The notes beneath the pieces were generated by a model that worked only from the letters and a program-made list of their open reading frames with translations, made no database searches and was not told the origin of the DNA. 64,000 nt of DNA, taken from JAFEBO01 sp050730655 (GTDB lineage: Bacteria > Planctomycetota > Phycisphaerae > Phycisphaerales > UBA1924). Shown here one piece after another: positions 17,507 through 25,859 of this stretch. The first letter of the stretch is position 1, and the number at the start of each line of letters is the position of its first letter. Made by a program: the position numbers and the translations under genes. The stretch covers positions 124,001 through 188,000 of the forward strand of contig JBOHNL010000012.1 of the NCBI GenBank assembly GCA_050730655.1. The letters are read 5' to 3'.

Positions 17507-18553
17507 TCAGGACTTCGAGCCGTCACCATCAAACAAATTGTCGTTGCCGCGCCACGCGATGCCTAGGTGATCGCACGCCGCCTTCGTCAATTGGCGTCCG
17601 CGCCGCGTCCGCGCCAAAAACCCGATCTGCAGCAGGAACGGCTCCACAACATCCTCGAGTGTTCCCGAATCTTCGTTCATCGTCGCCGCGACCGCTTCAA
17701 GCCCGACCGGTCCGCCCGAATACGTCGTCGCGATCACTCGCAGATAGCCGCGATCGAGTTCATCAAGCCCCAGATCATCCACGCCCTCAAGTTTCAGCGC
17801 CTGCACCACGATCGCGGGCCGAATGACGCCGTCGCTCTTCACGGATGCGTAATCGCGGATTCGCCGCAATAACCGGTTGGCAATGCGTGGCGTGCCGCGT
17901 GATCGCGACGCAATGCTTTGCAGGCACTTGTCGTGCTCAACGCCCACTTCAAGCAGTGCGCAACTCCGCTTCAGAATCCGCACCAGTTCGGCCTCGGAGT
18001 AATATCGCAGGTGATGCGTAATCCCAAAGCGCGACCGCAGTGGGCTTGAAATAAGCCCCGCTCGCGTCGTCGCCGCGATCAACGTAAACGGCTTACACCG
18101 AATCTGCACGGTCCGCGCCGAGAGCCCGCTATCCACCGGAACATCGATCCGGTAATCCTCCATCGCCGGATACACAAACTCTTCCACCGACGGTGGCAGC
18201 CGATGCACTTCATCGATAAACAGCACGTCGCGCTCGCGAAGCGACGTCAGCGCCGCAACAAGATCCGTCCCCTTGCTCAGGACCGGCCCGCTCGTGACGT
18301 GAATGCCCGATCCCATCTCGGTCGCGATCAAATGCGCGAGCGTCGTCTTACCAAGCCCTGGTGGCCCGTGAAACAGCCCGTGTTCACACGGCTCATTGCG
18401 CTTCTTCGCGGCACTGATCGCAATCCGCAAACGCTCGATCAGATCTTCCTGACCGACATATTCGTCGATAGTCGTCGGGCGCAGCGCCCAATTCCGCTGT
18501 TCCTCACGCGGGTCCGCGCTCGCTCCTGCGCCGATAAGACGATCCGTCGCCAT
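17507..18553 (-). CDS. ruvB: Holliday junction branch migration ATPase RuvB
   Basis: This 348-residue AAA+ motor works with RuvA and RuvC at Holliday junctions. It has Walker A 'FHGPPGLGKTTLAHLIA', Walker B 'VLFIDEVHRL', sensor 1 'AATTRAG', the RuvB arginine-finger segment 'LRSRFGITHHL' and the C-terminal winged helix with 'ARTRRGRQLTKAACDHLG'. 'RPTTIDEYVGQ' at the start is also typical. It is convergent with the zinc-ribbon coiled-coil gene, 27 bp apart. No ruvA or ruvC is adjacent. Confidence 0.97.
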   Translation of the reverse strand: MATDRLIGAGASADPREEQRNWALRPTTIDEYVGQEDLIERLRIAISAAKKRNEPCEHGLFHGPPGLGKTTLAHLIATEMGSGIHVTSGPVLSKGTDLVAALTSLRERDVLFIDEVHRLPPSVEEFVYPAMEDYRIDVPVDSGLSARTVQIRCKPFTLIAATTRAGLISSPLRSRFGITHHLRYYSEAELVRILKRSCALLEVGVEHDKCLQSIASRSRGTPRIANRLLRRIRDYASVKSDGVIRPAIVVQALKLEGVDDLGLDELDRGYLRVIATTYSGGPVGLEAVAATMNEDSGTLEDVVEPFLLQIGFLARTRRGRQLTKAACDHLGIAWRGNDNLFDGDGSKS

Positions 18554-18721
18554 TGAACGACAAGGTAGCAGGGAGGTGAGAAGCTTTCAGCGATCAGCTG
18601 TCAGCTTTCAGCAAGAAGTACACACAAGCGCACGCCAGGCCGCGCGTTTCTCGCCCAGTTCTTCGCTCTGCCTTGGGCATTTTTCCAGTTGAAAGCTGAT
18701 AGCTGTCAGCTGACCTCTGCC
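18554..18721. repeat. Two copies of a dispersed GCTGAAAGC-type repeat between ruvB and the next gene
   Basis: This intergenic stretch carries the repeat twice, in inverted order: about 18581-18612 (containing 'CAGCTGTCAGCTTTCAGC') and about 18691-18714 (containing 'GAAAGCTGATAGCTGTCAGC'). The same motif recurs at about 30151, 43691 and 44244. 'TTCGCTCTG' precedes several copies. It can form hairpins of AGCTT/AAGCT and CAGCTG type. It lies outside coding sequence in every case. Confidence 0.7.
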
Positions 18722-20218
18722 CTAATCCAGCGGCAATCCCTTCGATTTCCACATCTTCGCCAGCCGCTCCAGCGTCGTCGGCTCCACCTTCACGCCGCCC
18801 GGAAGATCCGCAAAAACCAGATCCCCGTTTTCGCGGCACATCGCCACCTGCGCCGGAGACCCGTCGCCCACGCGCGTCGTTACGCGATAAAACTTCGGCT
18901 TATCCGCCGGCTGCTCGACCATCTCGCGCCGAATCTCAATCAGGTCCGATTCCGATGAATAGGTGTTGAATGCAAACTCCGTCGTGAGATGCGCCGCGAT
19001 CAACATCCGCTGCACCATGAACGATTCAACCCGTGACAGGTATGCACGCTCCGGCACGATCAGCGTCGTCGCCGGACGATCTGTTCGCTTCACTGTGAGC
19101 TGATTGCCCTTCCGGGTGCCAAGTTCCGTGCTGGTGCGATCGTTCTTGCCCTGACGCACCCGCGTGCTCAGGCTCCACATCTCATCCTTGCGGTCAAACG
19201 TCTGGAAGAAAATTCCCTGTGAGTCCGTCAACGCGTCGCTCGATTCACCGAGCACGCCGCGGAAATCGACGCGGACAAGAATGCCCTCGTCGAGATCGGC
19301 GCCCGTGAATTTCTTCGGATCCCGCGACGGATCAAGCTGCCCGCGCTTCCCGATCGAGGTGCGGATGCGCCGATATCCGACTTCCTTCGCGTCCTCGTCC
19401 GCGCCTGTTTTCGCCGGCACATACAGACGCCACCACGTTTCTTTTGCTTCAAGTGCCGCCGAACGCAGCGTGGCTTCATCAAGCCCCTTCTGGAACCGAT
19501 CGCCCGCGTCGAGCAGAGCCCGTTTCGAACTTTCCAAACTCGCGGCATCGATGAAGCTCGCCGTCGCGATCATCGATTCCATCTCAGGCTTGGCGCGATC
19601 AAGATCCGTTTCGCCGCAGCTCGACTCGAAGCAGGCAAATCGCCCCGCCGCGAGTTTGATGAACGTCACGCCGTACACCAGCCGAGGACGACCGGCATGC
19701 TTCGGATCGGTGTCCTTTGGACCGAGCACATAAAACCGCTCGGCCTGCAGCGTTCCGATCACCAGATTCTGCGATCGCTCTATGAGCTGTGCACCGCTGG
19801 GCCCTTCGCCGCCCACCATCACGGATTCCGCACCCAGTTGCGTTTTGAGATTCGTGTCCGCGACCTGCTGCAGCGACAGCGTTAGATCACTGCTTTCAAG
19901 CACCCGCGCGCCCGACATCCACTTGCTGTCCGGCCCGGTCACCTGCACTGCCGCCTGATTGCCGATGGCCGTCGAGCTCGCGCTCGCGCCAACCGGGAGC
20001 GACATGGTCAGCCCCATCGTCTCGACCCGCAGCGGCTTTTCGTTGAAGCGCACGGCGCCCGTGGTGGGCCCGCTCGCGCGAGCAGGCTGTGGCGCCGGGG
20101 CCGCAGGGGTGGGGGCACCCCGCTGCGGCAACTTTGCACTGTTCTGTGCGAATGCCGCCGCCGAAAGCGCAAGCACGCATGTGAGTCCAGCCAGGTTCCG
20201 TCCGCGCACGATTCTCAT
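18722..20218 (-). CDS. Large secreted protein of unknown function
   Basis: I do not recognise this family. The protein has 498 residues with a signal peptide ('RNLAGLTCVLALSAAAFAQ' at about 7-25), then a Pro/Ala-rich linker ('APTPAAPAPQPARA') and a mixed alpha/beta body with no known motif. A beta-rich region around 'FRVDFRGVLGESSDALTDSQ' resembles planctomycete exported proteins, but that is only an impression. The ATG at 20218 has GGAAGGA eight bases upstream; the frame extends to 20317 without a better start. The rpsJ promoter region lies on the other side. Confidence 0.65.
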   Translation of the reverse strand: MRIVRGRNLAGLTCVLALSAAAFAQNSAKLPQRGAPTPAAPAPQPARASGPTTGAVRFNEKPLRVETMGLTMSLPVGASASSTAIGNQAAVQVTGPDSKWMSGARVLESSDLTLSLQQVADTNLKTQLGAESVMVGGEGPSGAQLIERSQNLVIGTLQAERFYVLGPKDTDPKHAGRPRLVYGVTFIKLAAGRFACFESSCGETDLDRAKPEMESMIATASFIDAASLESSKRALLDAGDRFQKGLDEATLRSAALEAKETWWRLYVPAKTGADEDAKEVGYRRIRTSIGKRGQLDPSRDPKKFTGADLDEGILVRVDFRGVLGESSDALTDSQGIFFQTFDRKDEMWSLSTRVRQGKNDRTSTELGTRKGNQLTVKRTDRPATTLIVPERAYLSRVESFMVQRMLIAAHLTTEFAFNTYSSESDLIEIRREMVEQPADKPKFYRVTTRVGDGSPAQVAMCRENGDLVFADLPGGVKVEPTTLERLAKMWKSKGLPLD

Positions 20219-20557
20219 CCGGTGGTTCCTTCCACGCTCTGGTCCGTAAGTTCTCGCCCCGGCATTATCATCGGCAATTCTCGCAGATCCCGACGGATTC
20301 GGAAGTGGCCGTGACAAACATCCGTTGGCAACTACGATCCGGTTGCGGCCGCCAGGGCAGGATTTGCCGCCCGAATGCCTCTTGACCTGCCCCGCAGGGG
20401 TTGACCTGTGGGGGGGGATAGGGGCTATGCTTCTCAGCTACGCACCAGTCGAAAACCTGCTGCGGGAGCGCGACCTTTCGCACTCCCCACGGTTTTCGTC
20501 CCGCGTCGCTCGGACCCGACCACCTCACTCTTTCTTTGGAAACGGAGCGATTTCTCG
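20219..20557 (+). promoter_or_regulatory. Leader and candidate promoter of rpsJ
   Basis: The 339 bp between the secreted-protein gene and rpsJ hold no convincing gene. TTGACC occurs twice (20382-20387 and 20401-20406); the second is followed after 19 bases by TATGCT (20426-20431), an acceptable though long-spaced sigma-70 type promoter. A run of nine G lies between the boxes. The transcript would have a leader of about 120 nt ending in GGAGCG before the rpsJ ATG. Confidence 0.4.
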
Positions 20558-20866
20558 ATGACCGGCGGCAAGATTCGAATTCGGATGGAGGCCTACGACC
20601 ATATCGCCCTCGACGCTTCCGCCAAGGAAATCGTCGAACACGCTAAGCGCACGAACGCGAAGGTCGCAGGGCCCGTCCCGCTTCCGACCCGCATCGAGCG
20701 TTACACCGTTCTGCGTTCGCCCTTCATCGATAAGAAGAGCCGCGAACAGTTCGAGATCCGCACCCACAAGCGCATCATCGACATCATCGAACCCAACGCT
20801 CGCACCGTCGAAGCCCTCAACCGCCTCGTCGTTCCCGCCGGTGTGTTCATCAAGATCAAGGCGTAA
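20558..20866 (+). CDS. rpsJ: 30S ribosomal protein S10
   Basis: The 102-residue protein has normal length and pattern: 'IRIRMEAYDHIALDASAKEI', 'GPVPLPTRIERYTVLRSPF', 'REQFEIRTHKRIIDI'. S10 sits in the 30S head and also binds NusB in antitermination. It opens the ribosomal cluster, but unlike usual S10 operons it is followed at once by a strong intrinsic terminator. The start ATG at 20558 follows GGAGCG. Confidence 0.97.
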   Translation: MTGGKIRIRMEAYDHIALDASAKEIVEHAKRTNAKVAGPVPLPTRIERYTVLRSPFIDKKSREQFEIRTHKRIIDIIEPNARTVEALNRLVVPAGVFIKIKA

Positions 20867-20880
20867 AGTTGTTCTCAATG

Positions 20881-20903
20881 GGGCCTGTTTTCAGGCCCTT
20901 TTT
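20881..20903 (+). terminator. Intrinsic terminator between rpsJ and rplC
   Basis: GGGCCTG (20881-20887), a four-T loop, CAGGCCC (20892-20898) and then five T form a textbook Rho-independent terminator, 14 bp after the rpsJ stop. It would separate rpsJ from the rest of the S10 cluster or act as an attenuator. Confidence 0.85.
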
Positions 20904-21006
20904 CGTCGTCTGAAAATTCACAGTTTGGCCGCGGCACGACGCTCCACAATGGAGGAGCCTCTCGTAGAAAGCCGCAACCCGCAAGGGTCCGCAAGGAAAG
21001 GTTTCC

Positions 21007-21699
21007 ATGGCATTCACACTGCTCGGTCGCAAAGTCGGCATGACCCGCGTCTTCAATGACGCCGGCGTCAACGTCCCCGTCACGGTTCTCCAGGTCGGCC
21101 CCTGCGTCGTAACGCAGGTTCGCACGCCGGAGAAGGATGGCTACAGCGCCGTCCAGATCGGTTTCGAAGAAGTCAAAGCACGCCGCTCGACGATTCCCGT
21201 CATTGGCCACGATGCCAAGGCCGGCGTCGGTCCCCAGCGCGTTCACCGCGAATTCCTGGTTGATGTCAAGGACGCCGCAAACTACACCTTGGGCCAGGCG
21301 ATGACCGTCAAGGAACTCGTCGGCACCCTCTTTGTTGATGTCATCGGCACCAGCAAGGGCAAGGGTTTCCAGGGCACGATGAAGCGTTGGCACTTCAAGG
21401 GCCAAGCCGCTTCGCACGGAACCGAACGCAAGCACCGCTCGCCCGGCTCGATCGGCTCGCTCTGCTCCAATCGCGGCTTCGGCGGCGGTTTGGCCAAGGG
21501 CAAGAAAATGGCAGGTCACATGGGCGCTGTCCGCCGTACCTGCCGTTCGCTCGACATCGTCCGTATTGACGAGGGCAACAACCTTCTCTTGGTGAAGGGT
21601 TCGGTTCCCGGCGCCAATACGGGCATCATCCAGGTTCGCCCGTCTATCCGGCTCTATCGCGGCAAGGCCAAGAAGGTCGCCGACGCAGCCAAGAAGTAG
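21007..21699 (+). CDS. rplC: 50S ribosomal protein L3
   Basis: This 230-residue L3 has 'LLGRKVGMTRVF' at the start, the signature segment 'SKGKGFQGTMKRWHFKGQAA' with the usual 'HGTERKHRSPGSIG', and 'GKKMAGHMG' near the peptidyl transferase loop. AAGGAAAGG precedes the ATG at 21007. It is followed by an unusual 424 bp gap before rplD. Confidence 0.97.
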   Translation: MAFTLLGRKVGMTRVFNDAGVNVPVTVLQVGPCVVTQVRTPEKDGYSAVQIGFEEVKARRSTIPVIGHDAKAGVGPQRVHREFLVDVKDAANYTLGQAMTVKELVGTLFVDVIGTSKGKGFQGTMKRWHFKGQAASHGTERKHRSPGSIGSLCSNRGFGGGLAKGKKMAGHMGAVRRTCRSLDIVRIDEGNNLLLVKGSVPGANTGIIQVRPSIRLYRGKAKKVADAAKK

Positions 21700-22123
21700 C
21701 GCCTAGACCGAAAAATTCAGTCATGAAGTAAGGATTCCGTCCGCTTCATGACTCAGAAACTTGTCCGAGCCTCGGGCTCGGACAATAATGTCGACCCCCC
21801 ATTTCACATTTCGGGGGGTTCGGATTGAAAGTCGCCGCCGGTCTCTCAAAGGCAGAGGTCGGTGGGCTCGAGAGGTCTGAGGGGTTCGCCCCGCAAGAAA
21901 CCGCCGAGCGACGACAAATGAAGGGCTTTGGGATTTTTTCCCAGAGGGGTTCGCAGCCCCAAGCCCGGACGGCCGAGTCGATTCCGAGCCGACCCCCGCG
22001 AGTGCAAACTCGTGCTCCCTTGGAGGGAACTGGAGGCGGACGGATAGGCGAGTAAGTGCCGGCACCAGCGACGCTCGTTCGAGCCCGTTGGACCGGTGAG
22101 GCGTCAGGACGAGAAAAAGACAG
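21700..22123 (+). other. Structured 424 bp gap between rplC and rplD
   Basis: No gene is supported here, though a 76-codon open frame (21825-22055) exists. Features seen: a 10 bp inverted repeat AGTCATGAAG/CTTCATGACT (21719-21753, 15 nt loop); a perfect 11 bp hairpin TTGTCCGAGCC/GGCTCGGACAA with a three-base loop (21761-21785); a CCCCCC/GGGGGG hairpin at about 21795-21818; and further pairable segments (GGGCTTTGGG with CCCCAAGCCC, about 21923-21966). No T-run follows the perfect hairpin on the plus strand. It may be a long rplD leader, a regulatory RNA or an inserted element. Confidence 0.5.
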
Positions 22124-22900
22124 ATGGATGTCACCGTCTTCAACATGCAGGGTCAGTCGGTCGGGAAACTGACCGTTGACGAAAAAGCCCTCGGAGGCGA
22201 GATCAACGCTGGCCTGATCAAACAGGCTTACGTGCGATATCACTCGAACCTTCGTCAGGGTTCCGCCCGCACCAAAAATCGCCAAGAGGTCGAAGGCTCG
22301 ACCCGCAAGATCTACAAGCAGAAGGGCACCGGCAGCGCTCGCCACGGCGACCGCAAGGCCAACCTCTTCAAGGGCGGTGGTCACGGCCACTCCAAGAAGA
22401 AGACGCGCGAGGACTTCCGCCTCGACATGCCCAAGAAGATGCGCCGCAAGGCCAATCGCAACGCGCTCCTCGCGAAGCTGATGGACAACGAGGTCAAGAT
22501 CGTCGACTCGATCGCTCTCAAAGAGCCGAAGACCAAGGACTTCACCGCGTTCCTCGAAGCGATCAAGGTTGATTCGTCCGCGCTCGTCGCTCTCGGCAGC
22601 GATGCAAACCAGACGAAGAACGCCCGCCTCTCGGCCCGCAACATCGAAGGCGTCTCGCTCGTTCACGCCACCGACATCAACGCATTCAACCTTCTCAATC
22701 ACCGTTACCTGGTGATCACGAAGGCGGAACTCGAGTCCTGGCTCACCGGCCCGTCTTCGCAGACCGGCAAGGACGCCAAGACCGATCCCAAGGGCGCAGG
22801 CGCTGCCGCAGGCACCGTCGAAAAGCCCGCGAAGGCTCCGAAGCCCAAGGCCGAGAAGCCCGCGAAATCTGAAACCAAAAAGACGAAGGAGGCCCGCTAA
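22124..22900 (+). CDS. rplD: 50S ribosomal protein L4
   Basis: This 258-residue protein is longer than the usual 200-210. The core shows 'AYVRYHSNLRQGSARTKNRQ', 'KQKGTGSARHGDRKANLFKG' and 'MRRKANRNALLAKL'. The last 45 residues are an Ala/Lys/Pro-rich tail ('KPAKAPKPKAEKPAKSE') that looks disordered. In other bacteria L4 represses its own operon, which makes the long structured region upstream of this gene notable. The stop touches the rplW start codon. Confidence 0.96.
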   Translation: MDVTVFNMQGQSVGKLTVDEKALGGEINAGLIKQAYVRYHSNLRQGSARTKNRQEVEGSTRKIYKQKGTGSARHGDRKANLFKGGGHGHSKKKTREDFRLDMPKKMRRKANRNALLAKLMDNEVKIVDSIALKEPKTKDFTAFLEAIKVDSSALVALGSDANQTKNARLSARNIEGVSLVHATDINAFNLLNHRYLVITKAELESWLTGPSSQTGKDAKTDPKGAGAAAGTVEKPAKAPKPKAEKPAKSETKKTKEAR

Positions 22901-23191
22901 ATGCCAGCCAACGTCGCAGCTCACCACATCATCAAGAAACCTCTCGTCACCGAGAAGGGCACCTTCGCGATGAACGAGCTCACCAAGTACACGTTCCTCG
23001 TTGACCCCCGCGCCACCAAGACCGAGATCAAGGATGCGGTCCAGTTGCTCTACAAGGTCAACGTCACCGGCGTGAACACCGTCATCAGCAAGGGCAAGTT
23101 CAAGCCCACGCGTTTCGGTCTTCGCGTTGAACCCACCGTCAAGAAAGCCATCGTCACGCTCAAAAAGGGCGAGACCATCGAACTGTTCTAA
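22901..23191 (+). CDS. rplW: 50S ribosomal protein L23
   Basis: The 96-residue L23 has 'IIKKPLVTEKGTFAMNELTK', 'YTFLVDPRATKTEIKDAVQ' and 'VNTVISKGKFKPTRFG'. L23 lies at the peptide exit and docks trigger factor and SRP. It begins immediately after the rplD stop with no gap, so translation is probably coupled. Confidence 0.96.
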   Translation: MPANVAAHHIIKKPLVTEKGTFAMNELTKYTFLVDPRATKTEIKDAVQLLYKVNVTGVNTVISKGKFKPTRFGLRVEPTVKKAIVTLKKGETIELF

Positions 23192-23212
23192 ACCTCCGCT
23201 GGGAGCTGCATC

Positions 23213-24070
23213 ATGCCGATTCGCGTCTACAACAAAACCAGCGCCGGGCGACGTTTCGCCTCGGTCAACATGCACGCCGAGGTCACGAAGAAGAACCCCG
23301 AGAAGTCGCTGCTCGCGCCGATCAAGAAGTCGGGTGGCCGCAACAATCGTGGCGTCATCACCTCCCGTGGCATCGGCGGCGGTGCGAAGAAGAATTACCG
23401 CCTCATCGACTTCAAGCGCAAGGACCGTCACGGTATCGATGGCAAGATCATCGGCATCGAGTACGACCCCAACCGCTCCTGCCACATCGCTCTCGTTCAG
23501 TACGCCGACGGCGTCAAGCGCTACATTCCGGCTCCGGCCGGCCTGAAGGACGGCCAAGCCGTTCAGACCTCGATCGATTCGGCCGTTGAACCCGAAATCG
23601 GCAATGCGATGCCCCTCGCGTTCATCCCGACCGGTCTCGAAGTCCACTGCGTTGAATTGCAACCCGGCCGTGGCGCTCAGATGTGCCGCGGCGCCGGAAC
23701 GTTTGCACGCCTCTCGAACAAAGAAGGCGAATACGCGACGCTGGTTCTGCCCTCGGGCGAAGTCCGTCGCGTGCCGCAGACCTGCATGGCCACTATCGGT
23801 GCCGTCGGTAACGGCGATCACCGTCTTCGCCGCCTGGGCAAGGCCGGCATCAACCGCCTGCTCGGTCGTCGTCCGATCACCCGCGGCGTTGCGAAGAGCC
23901 ACCATGCTCACCCGCTCGGCGGCGGTTCAGGTCGCTCCAAGGGCAACCGTCCTCCTTGCGGTCCCACCGGCGTGCTCGCCAAGGGCGGCCGTACGCGTAA
24001 CCGCAAGAAGCACTCCACCAAGCTCATCATCCGTCGTCGCGTCAGCAAGCGATACGGCCAGCTCAAGTAA
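23213..24070 (+). CDS. rplB: 50S ribosomal protein L2
   Basis: The 285-residue L2 has normal length, with 'GRNNRGVITSRGIGGGAKKN', 'IEYDPNRSCHIALV' and the C-terminal 'KSHHAHPLGGGSGRSKGNRP' that contains the conserved His near the peptidyl transferase centre. It follows rplW by 21 bp and has GGGAGC upstream. Confidence 0.98.
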   Translation: MPIRVYNKTSAGRRFASVNMHAEVTKKNPEKSLLAPIKKSGGRNNRGVITSRGIGGGAKKNYRLIDFKRKDRHGIDGKIIGIEYDPNRSCHIALVQYADGVKRYIPAPAGLKDGQAVQTSIDSAVEPEIGNAMPLAFIPTGLEVHCVELQPGRGAQMCRGAGTFARLSNKEGEYATLVLPSGEVRRVPQTCMATIGAVGNGDHRLRRLGKAGINRLLGRRPITRGVAKSHHAHPLGGGSGRSKGNRPPCGPTGVLAKGGRTRNRKKHSTKLIIRRRVSKRYGQLK

Positions 24071-24133
24071 TTCACCGTTCACAGTCAGTCCAGTTCGTAG
24101 TCCGCTCAGAAAGTACACCGAGGAAACGAGAAC

Positions 24134-24430
24134 ATGGGTCGCAGCCTGAAAAAGGGTCCGTACGTCGACGAGAAGATCTTTCGCAAGATCGAGAATCTCA
24201 ACGCGCAGCGGAAGAAGGAGCCCCTCAAGACCTGGGCTCGTCGCTGCACCATCGTTCCCGAGTTCGTCGGCCACACCTTCAAGGTCCACAACGGCCGTCT
24301 GTTCATCGACGTCTTCGTGACCGAAGACATGGTCGGACACAAGCTCGGCGAGTTCAGCAACACCCGCACCTTCCGCGGCCACACCAACAAGAAGGAAGGC
24401 GTGGATGAGGCGGGTCCGTCGAAGGGCTAA
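24134..24430 (+). CDS. rpsS: 30S ribosomal protein S19
   Basis: The 98-residue S19 has 'GRSLKKGPYVDEKIFRKIEN' at the start and 'VHNGRLFIDVFVTEDMVGHK' and 'GEFSNTRTFRGHTNKK' in the RNA-binding half. The short C-terminal tail 'EGVDEAGPSKG' is slightly longer than usual. Confidence 0.97.
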   Translation: MGRSLKKGPYVDEKIFRKIENLNAQRKKEPLKTWARRCTIVPEFVGHTFKVHNGRLFIDVFVTEDMVGHKLGEFSNTRTFRGHTNKKEGVDEAGPSKG

Positions 24431-24519
24431 GCCCGCGACGACGGGAATTGGAGCGACTCAACGGGCAGGTCAGGGGTGGGATAGTCGGATAGCAAGCGGA
24501 TCGTTCGGAGGTTTTTCAC

Positions 24520-25065
24520 GTGAGAATCAGAGCCGACAAAATCAAACAGCTCGCAGTCACCCGCAAGGTGACGCGCGATCAACTCGCGCAGGCCATCGAG
24601 CGCGACGGACTCAAAGGCCAGTCGGCCAAGTCCGCACTCGCCAACTGGATGCGTGGCCGCAACCACCCCCGCGCCCGTAAAGGCGACATCGAAAAGCTTG
24701 CAGGCGCCCTGGGCGTTGCCGGCAAGGACATCGCCAAGTTCACCAGCGAAGTTCGCTTCCACCGTGGATCGCCCCGCAAGGCCGACCTCCTGGTCGACCT
24801 CGTCCGTGGCAAGACGGTCGATGAGGCCCTCAACCTCCTCACCTTCACGACCAAGCGCGCCGCTGTCAACGTCAAGAAGTGTCTCGCCGCGGCAATCGCC
24901 GACGCCGAGCAGAACGAAGCCGACGTGACGAACCTCATCGTCTCCGAAGCCCGCATCGACGACGCCCCTCGCATCAAGCGGTTCAATCAGAAGGACCGCG
25001 GCCGGGCTCACCAGATTCTCAAACGCCTCTCGCACATCACCGTCAGCGTTCAGGAGCGCGCGTAA
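24520..25065 (+). CDS. rplV: 50S ribosomal protein L22 fused to an N-terminal HTH-like domain
   Basis: The protein has 181 residues against about 110 for L22. The L22 core starts near residue 75: 'FHRGSPRKADLLVDLVRGKT', 'FTTKRAAVNVKKCLAAAIAD', 'GRAHQILKRLSHITV'. Residues 1-72 ('KIKQLAVTRKVTRDQLAQAI', 'SALANWMRGRNHPRARKGDI', 'EKLAGALGVAGKDI') read like an XRE-type helix-turn-helix: a helix, a turn, a recognition-like helix with NWMRGRN, then 'IEKLAGALGV'. The GTG start at 24520 is fixed by GGAGG at 24507-24511 with eight bases spacing, so the extension is truly translated. Its function is unknown; RNA binding on the ribosome or DNA-binding autoregulation are possibilities. Confidence 0.93.
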   Translation: MRIRADKIKQLAVTRKVTRDQLAQAIERDGLKGQSAKSALANWMRGRNHPRARKGDIEKLAGALGVAGKDIAKFTSEVRFHRGSPRKADLLVDLVRGKTVDEALNLLTFTTKRAAVNVKKCLAAAIADAEQNEADVTNLIVSEARIDDAPRIKRFNQKDRGRAHQILKRLSHITVSVQERA

Positions 25066-25076
25066 GCGCATCATCC

Positions 25077-25778
25077 ATGGGACAAAAGACCAACCCATTC
25101 GGTTTCCGGCTCGGCATCACCGAGGCTCACAAGAGCCGCTGGTACGCCCCCAAGGCGCTCTACGGAGAGCTGCTTGTTGAAGACGCGAAGATCCGCGGCT
25201 ACCTCGACAAGCGCCTCAACCGCAAGCCCCCGTACGCCGCTGTGAGCGATATCCACATCGAGCGCACGCGCGAAGAGCTCAAGGTCATCATCAAGACCGC
25301 CCGTCCGGGTCTTGTGATCGGCCCCAAGGGCGCCGAAGTCGAGCGCATGACCGAAGAACTCCAGTACATGACCGGCCGCAAGGTCGCGATCTCGATCCTC
25401 GAGATCCGCAACCCCGACCTCGAGGCGAAGCTCGTCGCCGAGGCCGTGGCCGAGCAGCTCGTCAAGCGCGCTTCGTATCGCCGCGTCGTCAAGATGCGTT
25501 GCGATGCCGCGATGCAGGCCGGCGCCAAGGGCGTTCGCCTTCAGGTTTCCGGCCGCCTCGGTGGCGCTGAAATCAGCCGCGTCATGGCGATGCGTCTGGG
25601 TTCGCTCCCACTCTCCACGCTTCAGGCTCACATCGACTACGGAACCGCCGAAGCGATGACGACCTACGGCGTGATCGGCGTGAAGTGCTGGGTCTACAAG
25701 GGTCTCTACACGACCGAACGTACCGAAGAAGAATCTGATGCAGCCGGTGGTCGCGCTCGCGCCCGCGGCCGTCGCTGA
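25077..25778 (+). CDS. rpsC: 30S ribosomal protein S3
   Basis: The 233-residue S3 starts 'MGQKTNPFGFRLGITEAHKS' and has the KH domain 'RPGLVIGPKGAEVERMTEEL' and the C-terminal 'GAKGVRLQVSGRLGGAEISR'. It ends in an Arg/Ala-rich tail. The ATG at 25077 is 11 bp after rplV; the longer frame from 24879 lies inside rplV. Confidence 0.97.
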   Translation: MGQKTNPFGFRLGITEAHKSRWYAPKALYGELLVEDAKIRGYLDKRLNRKPPYAAVSDIHIERTREELKVIIKTARPGLVIGPKGAEVERMTEELQYMTGRKVAISILEIRNPDLEAKLVAEAVAEQLVKRASYRRVVKMRCDAAMQAGAKGVRLQVSGRLGGAEISRVMAMRLGSLPLSTLQAHIDYGTAEAMTTYGVIGVKCWVYKGLYTTERTEEESDAAGGRARARGRR

Positions 25779-25859
25779 GTCTTTGCCGGCGTTCAGTCCT
25801 GATGTTCGTTTTTCGACTTTCGCTTTTCGGTTCATCGTTTTCAGTTTGGAGTTCCGCCC

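Noticed and set aside
21825..22055. A 76-codon plus-strand frame in the rplC-rplD gap
   Set aside because: No ribosome binding site, no recognisable motif, and it crosses the hairpin-rich part; a structured RNA is as likely.
21746..23911. A 721-codon open frame on the minus strand through rplD, rplW and rplB
   Set aside because: It lies opposite well-conserved ribosomal genes and has low-complexity text typical of the antisense of GC-rich codons.
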